NCBI GenBank assembly: GCA_002803225.1
Contig: NXFV01001283.1
Span: forward strand, 1 to 64,000
Direction of reading: 5' to 3'
DNA length: 64,000 bases
From: Gamarada debralockiae
Taxonomy: Eukaryota; Ascomycota; Leotiomycetes; Helotiales; Hyphodiscaceae
The translations under genes were made by a program, and so were the position numbers. A model generated the notes under the pieces. The model had not been told where the DNA came from. It made no database searches and saw nothing but the letters and a program-made list of their open reading frames with translations. Below are positions 34,199 through 44,015 of the stretch, piece by piece (position 1 is the first letter of the stretch; the number at the start of each line of letters is the position of its first letter).

Positions 34199-35298
34199 TT
34201 AAAAATCAAACCACTCACTTAAAAAGCCTATCCTCCCGATTCCCCACCAAAAAACCCGTTCAAAAAGTTCCCTCTCAAACCCACTCCCCAACATCTCAGG
34301 CGCAATCCTAACACCTGGCCTCCTAGTATAAATCTTATTACACAACCACCTAAACTGCTCCAAATCATGATTCAAGAACCCACCTTCAAACACACTATAA
34401 TGATTTTCCCCCATTGTGGGTGCAGGCCTGAGGTTACAGGTCTGAAACATGCTTGCACGGCGTTAGATGGTTTGTCTCCGGGCGATTTGGGGTGCGCGAG
34501 GGGAGGGTTGGTCGGCCAGCCCGCTGCGGCCCGGGTTATTTGGCCAGAGGTGATGGAGGAGTGGCGTGTGGCGTATCTTTTCTATCAGCATTTCTACTCG
34601 AGGCTTTGGGGGGAGGAGAGGAGATGGAAGGACGTACGGGAACAGCTCTCTAGCGTGATGAGCGATGATAAGGAAATTCCGCCATTCATCAGGCTGTAGT
34701 TCCGGTTTCAGGACTCCATTAGCCACGATGTATCCTAACACCGTGTGCTCTGGCATAACAAAATTCATCGTATCAAGCGACAAATCCCTCCGCGCCCTCC
34801 TCTACTCAGAAACCTCCTAATCTCATCATACCTCGGACATTCTCCCCTTCCAATGCTCTCCGGCTCTTTATGAGTCCGGGGATTAAACGGTGTAGTTGGA
34901 CCAAAACTCGAAATTTGCACAGGGAATCCAGTGCCGGCAAGATTTTTGTTACTGACGATGGTTCGGATCCTTGCGGCGAGAGTCCGACGCGCGTTCTCTA
35001 TGTCGACGGCTTGGACTTCTTGCAGCGTGGATGTGGGGTCGGCCATGAGTCGGTCTTCGGGCACATTGTCAAAGGGGAAGCGCCGCACACCAGGGAGGAT
35101 GATCGTGTTTGGGCCTTGGGAGATGTAGAGTCTTATTCCGACGAGTTTGGAGCCCATGTGTATGCTTTCAGCGCCATAACTGCATACCTTGTATCAGCTC
35201 AGAATCCTAGCAACTAAGATGAAAAAGGGAGGCGGAACGGTGCTGGAGAAGGGAAAGGGCTCACCTTTTCTGGTAGCCGCTCCAGAAATCGTCGTGGT
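34199..35298 (-). pseudogene. Disrupted coding region downstream of the nine-exon gene
   Basis: Three minus-strand blocks look like protein. The first is FFKTFHHDDFWSGYQK spliced to YGAESIHMGSKLVGIRLYIS and on to RGECPRYDEIRRF (35298-34765). The second is MNFVMPEHTVLGYIVANGVL to QPSPRAPQIARRQTI (34774-34466). The third, in the same frame after a TAA at 34463-34465, runs MGENHYSVFEGGFLNHDLEQF to GIGRIGFLSEWFDF (ending 34199). The change of frame near 34790-34810 has no normal intron, only an unlikely 32-base one. The TAA could be a CAA-to-TAA RIP-type change. The blocks may be the 3' half of the gene at 35318-36968 or a separate decayed gene. I do not recognise the family. Confidence 0.45.
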
Positions 35299-35317
35299 GG
35301 AAGGTCTTGAAGAAACT

Positions 35318-36968
35318 CTACGGAGATGGGGAAAAAAGTCTCGCCTCATCCAATCTACTGGGGTTGATAGCAGGGTTGGGAAGTGTGGTGAGTATTGTGA
35401 CTCTTGACGCGATTCCAATTTTCCTAGGTAAGTCAGTTTGTGGTTTTGGGCAGCAGTAGCAATGAGAAGAGGTGGATGTACTGGAATACTCCTGCTGCGG
35501 GTAAGCCATTGTCTAAGCCTATGTTGTAGGCGGGACTGACAACCTCTTGGGCTAACCCACCAAAGAGCTGGCCATGTGTTAGGGTCTCTGGCCCTGGGGC
35601 TTGATCACTTGACTAAGATTTGAAAGAAAGAAACGGGGGATTTACAGCATTTTCCACTTTTAGCCAAGTGTTGGCGTTGCCCCTTGGGAATATGACACAA
35701 TCTTACAGTTCTTGAAGACATCCATTGTCAAAGTAAGGTTCTTCTTCAATGCGATATCGACGGCCCTCTCTGACGACCATTTATATGGCATGTTATATCC
35801 ACCGAATTAGAGTTTAGTCATGAAAAAGACACCGTCTCGAGTTAGATGGAAGTACATACGATAGCCTCATGAAGTATCACAGCCGCAAGACGAAAAGTAT
35901 CGATCATCCTCTCCGCACACGTATATTCGCTCATGGGACGGAAGAGAGGTTCCGCCATCTTAAACGCAATTTGAATAAAGCCTTGTCATTCATACCACTC
36001 TCAACAGGGCTGGTTACCCCATAGCAGAAGCCACTTATAATAAGCGTGCCGTTGTTGCTAGAAATGTGACCGCTGAATAGGGAAAACTCGATGTTATCCA
36101 CAACCCGCAGGAAATTGTTGCCCATTTGGAAGACCTCGTCCTCTTGCATATAGAAGGCGGTCATAGTTTGAAAATCTCGTAGACCAGATTGACGACTCTG
36201 GATTGTGAAGGGAGATCTTGATCGGGAACTCGTGTGTAGCGTCCGTTGAATAGACCGTCCCACCTGGGTAGTCAGTGTGTGGTACTAAACTGAGGGAGTT
36301 TTGCGGACTTACCAACCCCATGTATGTGCATTTTTAAGAAAGATGGAAGCCAGTTGGAGAGTAGGCATCATTGCCTTCCATACTATATCATTTCTAGCGT
36401 CCCCAAACCCAAGTCTTCCTCTTCTGAGCGGCCACTTGGCGAGATGTTTCGGGGGGAGAGGTATCCATTGACGTTTTTGCCACATGGTATGAGTGGGAGT
36501 CGAATCTAGAAAAGAGTGTGCGTAATCTATACTTAATGGAGCGAAGGCTTCGAGATCGTGCAATTCGGCGGCGGTGAAACCTATTCCGAATCAGCGTGAG
36601 AACCTGAATTTTGAATAAGGGTAGCTACCGTGAAAGTGCTCGTGTTGATATTTTACGAGCGCGTCGTGATCAGCTTATTCTTGGGGTGTATTGAATGGGC
36701 CGCCCATGAGAGGCGTCAGGCCGCTTTTCAGAGGATCACTCCCTTCTAAAACCTTATGATGATCTTCAACCGGATGTCTGTACTTTTCCGCAAGAGCAGT
36801 TAACTTTCTGCCTCTTTGCTGGAGGCAGTTGCGCCATATCGAGGCTAGCTTGGAGTTAAAGTGCATGAAGATGAATTTGCGAACGTACATTTTTAGCAAG
36901 TTCGTCTCATCGGCTGCCGCGTAATCGATTCTTTGTTGCGGGCGGGTGGTGCAATGAAAGTTGCGCAT
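35318..36968 (-). CDS. Unrecognised nine-exon gene, predicted 377 residues
   Basis: Exons 36968-36740, 36673-36629, 36580-36313, 36263-36185, 36140-36018, 35958-35860, 35765-35707, 35607-35482 and 35423-35318 join with consistent phase at all eight junctions. Several introns show ACTGAC/ATGAC branch sites. Readable landmarks are MRNFHCTTRPQQRIDYAAADE at the start, YQHEHFHGFTAAELHDLEAF, HTWGWWDGLFNGRYTRVPD, SLFSGHISSNNGTLIISGF, AAVILHEAIGRRYRIEEEPYF and LTHGQLFGGLAQEV. The HEAI followed by an acidic patch faintly recalls zinc-peptidase HExxH but lacks the second His, so no enzyme is claimed. A donor (GTCACA) inside exon 9 could alternatively join it to FFKTFHHDDFW downstream and lengthen the protein. 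Confidence 0.55.
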
Positions 36969-36971
36969 CGA

Positions 36972-37272
36972 TAAAACGACAATGCCGCATTAAGTCATCA
37001 GAAATCACAAAAAATTATATATATATATATATAAAGGGGAGAGGGGACAGAAGGAATGAAAAGCTTGTTCGGTAACTTGTTTGGGCTTCAGAAGAGGACA
37101 AGCTTGAAGTAGTTGAGCGATGACAATTGCCACTCTGTATTTCAATTCCTTGGTTTCACTTGCCGGCTTAGTCAGTAGCTACCAGGCAAGCTTAATATAA
37201 TTAATTCAGTCTGCTACAGATCATTAACCTCCCGAATGGCAAACTTGAACATCCCATTACTCTCAACGCTGC
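36972..37272. repeat. 300-base segmental duplication, copy 1, with a gene 3' end remnant
   Basis: Nearly identical to 49930-50238, including GACAATGCCGCATTAAG, a (TA)n run, AGGGGAGAGGGGACAGAAGG, TTGAAGTAGTTGAGCGAT and AGTAGCTACCAGGCAAGCTT. On the minus strand the right end still encodes SNGMFKFAIREVNDL and a stop, the last residues of the hydrolase gene ending at 50177 (there EVDDL). This is therefore a copy of that gene's 3' end and 3' flank. It ends about 14 bases past the stop codon of the next gene (37286), in the same orientation. Confidence 0.85.
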
Positions 37273-37285
37273 TTTCCCGCAGTCA

Positions 37286-38593
37286 TCAGAAAACAACCTG
37301 AGGAGCCTTGATATGCACCGGATCTGCTGGCAGCAATGTAGCGACCGAAATGTGCGGCCAGCTGAGTTTGTTGAAGTCCAAGAGGACTCTCTGGGAATAC
37401 TGAATCTGCGTAGCCGTGAACTTGGCGACAGTGTTCTGTGGAACTGGCCGCATTAGATGTACCACGAAAGTCGGTGAGATCACCGTTTTGCCGTCTTTGG
37501 CCTCGGCTTTAGCTGCCTCAGACATCACAGTTACAAACTTCTGATTAGCGCCAGAGAAGTCGCCAGCAGGGAGCTGCACATCGTACTCCACGGTAGATAT
37601 CCAATAGTCGCACGTGACGCTGACTGCGTTGGCGTTGCCGTCCGAGCCCTCTCTGCCTTGGAGGAAGCCGATGTTTGACGTGCCGCCACCGGCGATTTTT
37701 GACGTGTCGTCACCGGGGACCTGGGGGGTACTGGCATCCGAAGAGACCGTGAAAAAAACATGCTCCTTGATACGCTTCTTGTTGCTGTCGTTGTTTGTGT
37801 CTGTCAGCAGCTTGTTCGGATTCTTCATCAAAGCCTCATTGAGTGCGCCGCCGCTCTTGATCTCTTGGGGTATGCGCAGGTCTTGAGTTGTCTTGAAGTT
37901 CGTCTGAGGGAAGGTGCTTGCGAAGCTGCTAAGATCAGTGGGATTGCCAGAGCGAAATGGTATGATTGACGCCGCTGGCCGGGCTTCCATATTCGTCGGT
38001 GGGCCTGGTTTCGAAAGGTCCGGTTCGAAGCCCTGGCAATTGATCGTTGTCCCGTGCGGGACCGATGCTAAACGCGAGATGGTTCCTTTGGGCTTGTCCG
38101 ATGTCGCCTGATTTGGCGGTGTCCGAAGGAAAAGCCCCTGCTCGAAATGGATGCCTATTGGATCAGACCTGTTGGCCTTACCGGTGTTTGGATCGAGCAT
38201 GTCACTGATGACTTGTGTGTATGGGACGCCCTTTAGCATCACATCCGCCTGCTGGCCGAAACCACGGTTGGGAATATCTCCGAGCTCTTTCAAAAATGTC
38301 ATGGTCTCTGAAGTCACGTTGTACTCCAACACATTGTCCCGCACGCCTGATTCAAAGGATGGACGGAAAATCATGTTCAGTCCAGTTCCTTTGAAGGCTC
38401 CAACAAGCTTTTGGAGGACGCCAAGCTCCCCAAACACCGTCTTAGGTTGAGAATGGGCTTTAGCGCTTGAGGTCCTGGGTTTGGGGGAGGTAAGGCCATC
38501 CACTTCCTGAATCTTGAAAGTTTCTGGGATGGTGAGAGTGTTGACCGCTGTCCCAGCAGCCCTCCCCGAGGGGACATCTGAAGCTCCGTTCAT
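37286..38593 (-). CDS. Intronless conserved protein, possibly heme-binding/lipocalin-like
   Basis: A single frame of 435 residues, no signal peptide, no membrane segment. Motifs in order: GTGLNMIFRP (about 69), ETMTFLKELGDIPNRGFGQQ (95-115), GVPYTQVISD (122-131), GIHFEQGLFLRTP (147-159), LASVPHGTTI (174-183), and a C-terminal half with VTCDYWISTVEYDVQLPAGDF and RVLLDFNKLSWPHISVATLLP. The GTGFN, IPNRG, SVPHGTT series matches my memory of a family in bacteria and fungi loosely annotated as heme-binding or peroxidase-associated beta-barrel proteins; I am not sure of the biochemistry. It is divergent from the copper radical oxidase at 40102, also intronless, with about 1.5 kb between them. That pairing suggests a shared function or shared transfer. 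Confidence 0.75.
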   Translation of the reverse strand: MNGASDVPSGRAAGTAVNTLTIPETFKIQEVDGLTSPKPRTSSAKAHSQPKTVFGELGVLQKLVGAFKGTGLNMIFRPSFESGVRDNVLEYNVTSETMTFLKELGDIPNRGFGQQADVMLKGVPYTQVISDMLDPNTGKANRSDPIGIHFEQGLFLRTPPNQATSDKPKGTISRLASVPHGTTINCQGFEPDLSKPGPPTNMEARPAASIIPFRSGNPTDLSSFASTFPQTNFKTTQDLRIPQEIKSGGALNEALMKNPNKLLTDTNNDSNKKRIKEHVFFTVSSDASTPQVPGDDTSKIAGGGTSNIGFLQGREGSDGNANAVSVTCDYWISTVEYDVQLPAGDFSGANQKFVTVMSEAAKAEAKDGKTVISPTFVVHLMRPVPQNTVAKFTATQIQYSQRVLLDFNKLSWPHISVATLLPADPVHIKAPQVVF

Positions 38594-40101
38594 GCTAGCG
38601 GACGACCTGGCTAAGCTGAAGTCGGATGTGACGATGATATGACAACTTCCTCAATATCAGAGACTGATGGAAAGCCTTGGATCGCTGAGAAGGCCAGATC
38701 AACATGCGGAGCTCGTGTGGTTTATATAGACTTGATCCACCTCTTCTGACTCAGCTTAATCTTAATAATCAAGTTCAGCATCATACTGGTGACTGCAAAA
38801 ATCTGCAGCAGTGAGGCATGGCTTCGGAGGTAGTTGGCATAGCATATTACAGATTCTAGACTGGATCGCGTAATTAGTGTCCAGTGGTCTCGACTTTTCC
38901 GTGCCGACTAGCTGACTTCGATCATGACTAGGCCGATAACAGTGAGCTTCACTTGAGCATTGCGTCCAGAGGGAGGGGTTGCAAGCCATCAGCGCCAAGT
39001 ATGAATCTCTTACTTGTGTATGCAAGCTGCGCGTGCTATCAAACAGTGTCGATGCGGCTGAGGCCAGCTGAAAGGCTTATCTGAGATCGGCCTTGGAGGC
39101 GGTGTCATTACAGTGGGTGTGTACTATCCTGTAACTCAGCTTCTTGTACTGCAATCGTTGATCCTGGTTGGCATCTTCCGATCACACCGTGCTGCTCTGG
39201 AGCAGGTGTCGGGCTCCAACTTGCAGATGTTCGGTCCATGGCGATGCATGTGCCGACGACAATCATGCACAGTGCTTTGTGCAGCCACGAGTTGTTCAAG
39301 CTGCAGGTTCGAAAGCTGTTATCCCAGCACAATTACCCTGCAGTCCAGGTGATGGGTCTAGAAGCCAAGAGATCAGGAGATCAGGCTAGCTGAGACCACA
39401 CTCGCCCCAATCAGGTTTTGACGGGAAGCATGTGCATAACATGCTAACCCCATTCTCCAACCAGCTGAATAACCATCATCAAAGACGCGGAAAAACCCGC
39501 AGCTAGCAACCCGTCGACTGAGCTTAAGATGCATACCAATGGACAGCTCTTTGGCCGAGCTGTGCATTCTGACATTCAAGGATGCAGAAATATCGGGAAC
39601 GGCAGGACCCGTGCTATGCGGAATCAAAAAGCGCATCTCTTTCAGCTTGGCGCTTGATGGACGTATTGAGCCAATATCTTCAGATTCATCAAGAGATGCT
39701 TTCCGCGGAGCTCGCAAATTGCACCATTCTTCCCCGCGTTACGGCAAACTTGATGTACACAGAGCCGAAAAGAGCTTCAGTAACTTGCATGAGCTGAATG
39801 ACTTCGAAAACCTGCTTGGGCAGGAGAACATTCTGGCCTAGTGCCACAAGGTGGACGGCTGCAGAAAGGAAGATGGAGAAGCTGGACAGCTGAGTGAGGA
39901 GCTGAGTGAAGAGCACGGAATCCGACGAGATGAAGGCTACGGGATCGGTCCATTTAAACACCTCTATCTCAAAGTCTTCCCGTGTTCTTTCCCCGAGATC
40001 CACGCGTCCCTTGACAAACCTAATTTTACTGCCTATCTTGTATCAAGATAGCTTAGTCGTCAGTTGGTAACAAACCTCCACCGCCGACGTCAGACGCAAG
40101 G
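38594..40101. other. Long divergent intergenic region
   Basis: Lies between two divergent intronless genes. Frames such as 39689-40003 (minus, 104 codons, one hydrophobic segment) and 39539-39841 (plus) have no motif and overlap each other, so neither is called. It presumably holds both promoters; the length leaves room for a lost gene. Confidence 0.35.
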
Positions 40102-42273
40102 ATGGGAATTGAACAAGAGAAGGGGCAATGGGGCCCCAAGTTCGACCTCAAGAATGTCGGCATTCACCTCAGCCTGCTGCCGAATGGTAATGTTCTCTAT
40201 TGGGGTCGGCGCCCGGCCAAGGAACTCACGGATCCGATTTTCAGTACGACTCTGGTGTCACTGAACCGAACGGTCACCGAAACCTACATCCTAGACACCA
40301 ATACCCTTCAAAGCAGGCTGACAAAGACCGAACCAAAGGATAAAAAGGGCAATCAGATAAATCTCTTTTGCTCCGGACACTGCTTCCAGCCAGACGGCAC
40401 CTTGCTCGTCGTGGGTGGACACGGTGGCAAGGATGGGATAGGGCTCGATCAGGCCTGTGTCTACAATTGGAAGGAGGATTCATGGACGGCGATGAAGGGA
40501 GTGAGCGGAGGGCGTTGGTATCCTTCGCTCATCACTCGGCCCGATGGCAGCGTGCTCCTCATGTCAGGTAGCGCAGCGGGGGAACCCAACCTCGTTACGC
40601 AGGTTTGGGATACAAAGGAATGGCGCACACTTACCACCCCGGAGAAAGGCGTCTTTAACTTGTATCCACGGCTCTATCTCGCTCCTAAAAACCAAGTCTT
40701 CATCGCAGGAACGCTGCAAAAATCCCGCTTCCTTGACCTGAATGCTAATGGTGGTCTGGGATCTTGGTCAAATAGTGCCGACTCACCCTCACGCGAAGCT
40801 CAGCGCGAGTATGCCGCTTCTGCTATGTACCGACCAGGCAAGATCATCTACATCAGCGGTGGAGGCGGAGACAGCGAAGTCCCCTCTCGAACGGTACAGC
40901 TCATCGATCTCAATGACACAACAAAAACGCCGCTAAAGTGGGAAATGGCAAATAAGATCAACAAGCCACGCCGACACCACTTTGCCACCGTGTTACCCGA
41001 TGGCACCGTACTGGTGACTGGAGGCACTGAAGCTGCAGGTTTCAACACCGTGGGCCCGGGAAATGAGGTGCACGAACCAGAGCTGTGGACTCCCGGTGAT
41101 GATGTAAAAGACCCTGGAACATGGACCACAATGGCCCCAGAGGCTGATGGTCGCTGCTATCATCACACCGCGCTCTTGCTGCGCGATGGCACCGTGCTCT
41201 CGGCCGGCAGCGGGGAATGGGACCCCAACATGATTAAATTCTCTCTCATCAGCGCTCAAATCTTCAGCCCGCCCTACATGTTCAAGGGCAAGCCGCCAAC
41301 CATTGGGAACGTGCCGGAAGAGATTGACTATCGCCAGAAGTTCACCGTCACGGTCGGCGCCAATGATGCGATTGGCAAGGTGAGCTGGACATGCCTCGGT
41401 TCTCTGACACATTGCATCAATATGAATCAATCGTTCAGCTTTTTGGCTTTCAAGCAGACCGGTACGAAGCTTGAGATTACAGGGCCGGAAGACAGTACCT
41501 ACGTACCGCCGGGTCACTACATGCTTTTCGTCATGAGTAAGACAGACAAACCAGGCGAGGCTGGCAGACCAGCAGCAGAGGCGCCCATCATCCGCCTTAG
41601 GCCAGGCAGTCAACTGCCAGCACCCAAGCCAACGCCTCTCGCAAGACGTGCAGCGGTGGAACAGCATGTCGGAGTCACTCTCAACATGCGCAACGAACAA
41701 GTCATGGCCGAGCAAGAACGACCACCCGTCGTTGTTGGCCTTACGCCTGTATGCCCATATGGTCTGGGTCCTTGCTGGGCCGGCGCTTACGAAGCCCTGC
41801 ACAACATCAGGGACATTGCTGTGGTCCGTCCCAAGCCGAGCCAAGAAGACTCTGTAGCGTTTGTCTACTTGAAAGATGACATCCTGCCTGACATCGACGT
41901 GTGGCGAAAGCAGCTCAAGGAGGTCGACGGTGGCTCGTACCAGATGCGTGGTATAGAGTTGACATTGTCCGGTGTGGTGACCAGCAAGAAGGTGGGCAAT
42001 GATGAGCAGCTCACGCTGGCTGGCACGTCGACTCGTCCACCAGTAGTGTTGGCCCCGTTCAAGGCAGAGAGCAAACTCGAGTGGGATAAGGTAGCGAGGG
42101 CAACCAAGCCAGTCACTGACGAGGAGGCTGGCGCGTACACTCGTCTGTCAAAGGCAACTGCAGACCACCCGTCAGGATTGAAGCTGGAGGTGACTGGTCG
42201 ACTCCAGAAGCACGAAGCCGGCAAGTATTCCCTCGATGTTAAGAGCTTCGTGGTGCCATCTGCTAGCGCATGA
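40102..42273 (+). CDS. Galactose-oxidase-like copper radical oxidase (AA5/GlxA type) with an extra C-terminal domain
   Basis: One intronless frame of 723 residues without a signal peptide. Kelch-type repeats (PDGTLLVVGG, PDGSVLLMSG, PDGTVLVTGG, RDGTVLSAGSG) build a seven-bladed propeller, followed by an E-set domain to about residue 520. By order, the active-site residues of galactose oxidase are kept: Cys90 (LFCSGH) for the thioether link, Tyr140 (GRWYPS), Tyr353-His354 (GRCYHHT) and His437 (LTHCINMNQ). It should oxidise alcohols or aldehydes and release hydrogen peroxide; substrate unknown. After a Pro/Arg linker, residues 540-720 form a separate domain starting TPVCPYGLGPCWAGAYEAL (Cys551 and Cys558), then YLKDDILPDIDVW and MRGIELTLSGVV. 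That region could bind copper; this is inference. Lack of introns and of secretion signal suggests a bacterial-like origin. Confidence 0.88.
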   Translation: MGIEQEKGQWGPKFDLKNVGIHLSLLPNGNVLYWGRRPAKELTDPIFSTTLVSLNRTVTETYILDTNTLQSRLTKTEPKDKKGNQINLFCSGHCFQPDGTLLVVGGHGGKDGIGLDQACVYNWKEDSWTAMKGVSGGRWYPSLITRPDGSVLLMSGSAAGEPNLVTQVWDTKEWRTLTTPEKGVFNLYPRLYLAPKNQVFIAGTLQKSRFLDLNANGGLGSWSNSADSPSREAQREYAASAMYRPGKIIYISGGGGDSEVPSRTVQLIDLNDTTKTPLKWEMANKINKPRRHHFATVLPDGTVLVTGGTEAAGFNTVGPGNEVHEPELWTPGDDVKDPGTWTTMAPEADGRCYHHTALLLRDGTVLSAGSGEWDPNMIKFSLISAQIFSPPYMFKGKPPTIGNVPEEIDYRQKFTVTVGANDAIGKVSWTCLGSLTHCINMNQSFSFLAFKQTGTKLEITGPEDSTYVPPGHYMLFVMSKTDKPGEAGRPAAEAPIIRLRPGSQLPAPKPTPLARRAAVEQHVGVTLNMRNEQVMAEQERPPVVVGLTPVCPYGLGPCWAGAYEALHNIRDIAVVRPKPSQEDSVAFVYLKDDILPDIDVWRKQLKEVDGGSYQMRGIELTLSGVVTSKKVGNDEQLTLAGTSTRPPVVLAPFKAESKLEWDKVARATKPVTDEEAGAYTRLSKATADHPSGLKLEVTGRLQKHEAGKYSLDVKSFVVPSASA

Positions 42274-42381
42274 GAACGAGTGCTCTTCAGACAGTTGAAA
42301 GCTCTTTCAATATTTCCTTCGTGAACGACCCTGCTCTTGCGAGTCTCGCAGCGACTGCCTTAGACGGTACGATACTCCGCG

Positions 42382-44009
42382 CTGTAAGGCGGAGGGAGAA
42401 GTTGCCGATTTGAGGACACGGACCACCACATCCAAAAAGGACAGCCTACGCACCTATTTTCAGTACAATTATGTCTATTAACTATACTAAAAGTACTAAA
42501 AGTGTGTCATTTGACTATCTCTCCTTCTATATTTATGAAATCGCGTAGTATAGCTATCAAATATATATTGTATCTGCTTTTGATCAACTTCCTCGTAGAA
42601 TATCTTCTCAAAACGAGCCAATCCTACTACTTTCTAACTTAGAACGCCTTTTATAAAGCTTCTTCTTATATACACGAGCCATTGCTTCTATAATAGAGAA
42701 ATCAGGGGAGTTACCAAATAGAGTAAGACCTTGCCGTTGCTATTCTAGATCATCAAGAAGCTCTTGGAGAATCTTGATATAAGTATCTTGTTCTATCTTA
42801 CCTATATCATTAAATACTTCGTAGCGTATTGTTTTCTTGAAGTTGTATTTAATAACGACGAAGATATTAACGAGCTTGAGATAGCCATCTTCTCTTCCTT
42901 TGCTTTCTCATCCTTCGTATGACGGCAGTTGTCACATGTGGCTGACTATGCGACAGCGTGGCGGTTTCGCCTGTTTCGCCTAGAGTTCGGCTAGGGGTAC
43001 AAGAGCCTAGCCATTCCATTCCTTTGGCTTTTTCCTTTCTTCCTTAGTTTAGTATTTTAAGACAATCGAGACTTAGATCTTTACGCTTTAGACCATTGCT
43101 TTGCTCCTCCTGTCACACTTCGACGTAACCTTCTTGAGTTGAACGTTCTCTTTTGCTAATCGGAACTTCTTCCTAATAGGCCTTTTGATATGTCTTGTAT
43201 TCTCTTTTGCTACGCCGAAGTGAAACTCATCCGTATGAGTAGTATCTTTTTAGTACACAGAATATAGCCTCCTTAAGAGCTGCTCATTAATCTACTCGAG
43301 TCGTTAATTAACCTCTTTCCTCATTAACTCCTTCTCTTCCTCCCGTACAAAGCTCCTAATACCATGATCCTTTTTACAAGCTCGTTAGATTGATTGTAGC
43401 TTAATAGTAAAGAAGCCTTCGGGCTTATAGTGCTACGTTTTAGGCAGCTCGATACCAGCGTCTTCTATAATATCAGGCCAAGGTTTACTCTTCTCATTTT
43501 GAGGAACGTTTGGGTTGATGAGGTAATCGTGTATAGCTTGTGTTTGTTAGTATAAGATAACTTAGAGAGGAGCGCGGGGATCTAGTTCTTAGCTTTCAAG
43601 GCAATAATTGAGTATCCTAACTTACTTCGACTTTGGATATCAGTTTGAACACGTAGAGGGACACTAGTCATGTCACGGATATTGTCTTGAGTCATCGTAA
43701 TACCCTTCTTTTACGCAATAGCTTTACAAAGGAAGACGCTAGTACGTTGAGGGGTCTCATACTAGCCCTAGGAGAAAGAGAGCTCTAGTAGTGGAGTAAA
43801 GTGCTTAGCGCGGGACTAGCGGTGGCGTTTTGGGGACTTAATAGTCACAGGATCAGTTTAACAAGCAGTAGAAGTATATTTGCGCTTCATATTGAGCTGA
43901 ATTGGGTAGCAAAAGAGAGTATATACTACTAAAAGCGTGTTGTTTCGGTTGTTTTGGTGTTTTGGTGGTCCGTGCCCTCAAATCGGCAACTTCTCCCTCC
44001 GCCTTACAG
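42382..44009 (-). mobile_element. Decayed Tc1/mariner-like transposon with 47-base terminal inverted repeats
   Basis: The left end (42382-42428, starting CTGTAAGGCGGAGGGAGAAG) and right end (43963-44009, ending CTTCTCCCTCCGCCTTACAG) are inverted repeats of 47 bases with one mismatch. TCCGCG stands directly on both outer sides (42376-42381 and 44010-44015). The interior is AT-rich and codes on the minus strand for a broken transposase, described separately. The intact ends and a decayed inside fit RIP or relaxed decay. A 6-base duplication is unusual for this superfamily, which duplicates TA. Confidence 0.8.
42525..43887 (-). pseudogene. Broken DDE transposase of the mariner-like element
   Basis: From about 43887 the minus strand gives a degenerate protein with multiple stops and frame changes. 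Landmarks are MTQDNIRDMTSVPLRVQTDI, a DEFHFG block (first catalytic Asp), LVNIFVVIKYNFKKTIRYEV, and GLTLFGNSPDFSIIEAMARV near the end. The last block corresponds to the (N/D)SPDLNPIE motif of Tc1/mariner transposases. The expected D-x-x-x-H region between DLEQQRQGLTL-like sequence and GNSPD is missing, apparently an internal deletion of around 28 codons. Stops often sit where Trp or Gln would be expected. It cannot make a functional enzyme. Confidence 0.65.
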
Positions 44010-44015
44010 TCCGCG

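Noticed and set aside
35431..35509. Alternative gene start MAYPQQEYSSTSTSSHCYCC
   Set aside because: A well-formed intron (GTACAT...CTGACTTACCTAG) covers most of it, and the exon chain of the nine-exon gene explains both flanks.
37016..37036. (TA)n microsatellite as a possible origin or regulatory site
   Set aside because: It is simply part of the duplicated 3' flank and varies in length between the two copies.
39689..40003. Minus-strand frame of 104 codons with a hydrophobic stretch, just upstream of the oxidase gene
   Set aside because: It overlaps an equally long plus-strand frame and lacks any recognisable family; the hydrophobic stretch alone is weak evidence.
40993..41844. 283-codon minus-strand frame inside the oxidase gene
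   Set aside because: Antisense of a strongly supported oxidase; the open frame follows from the GC-rich codon pattern on the other strand.
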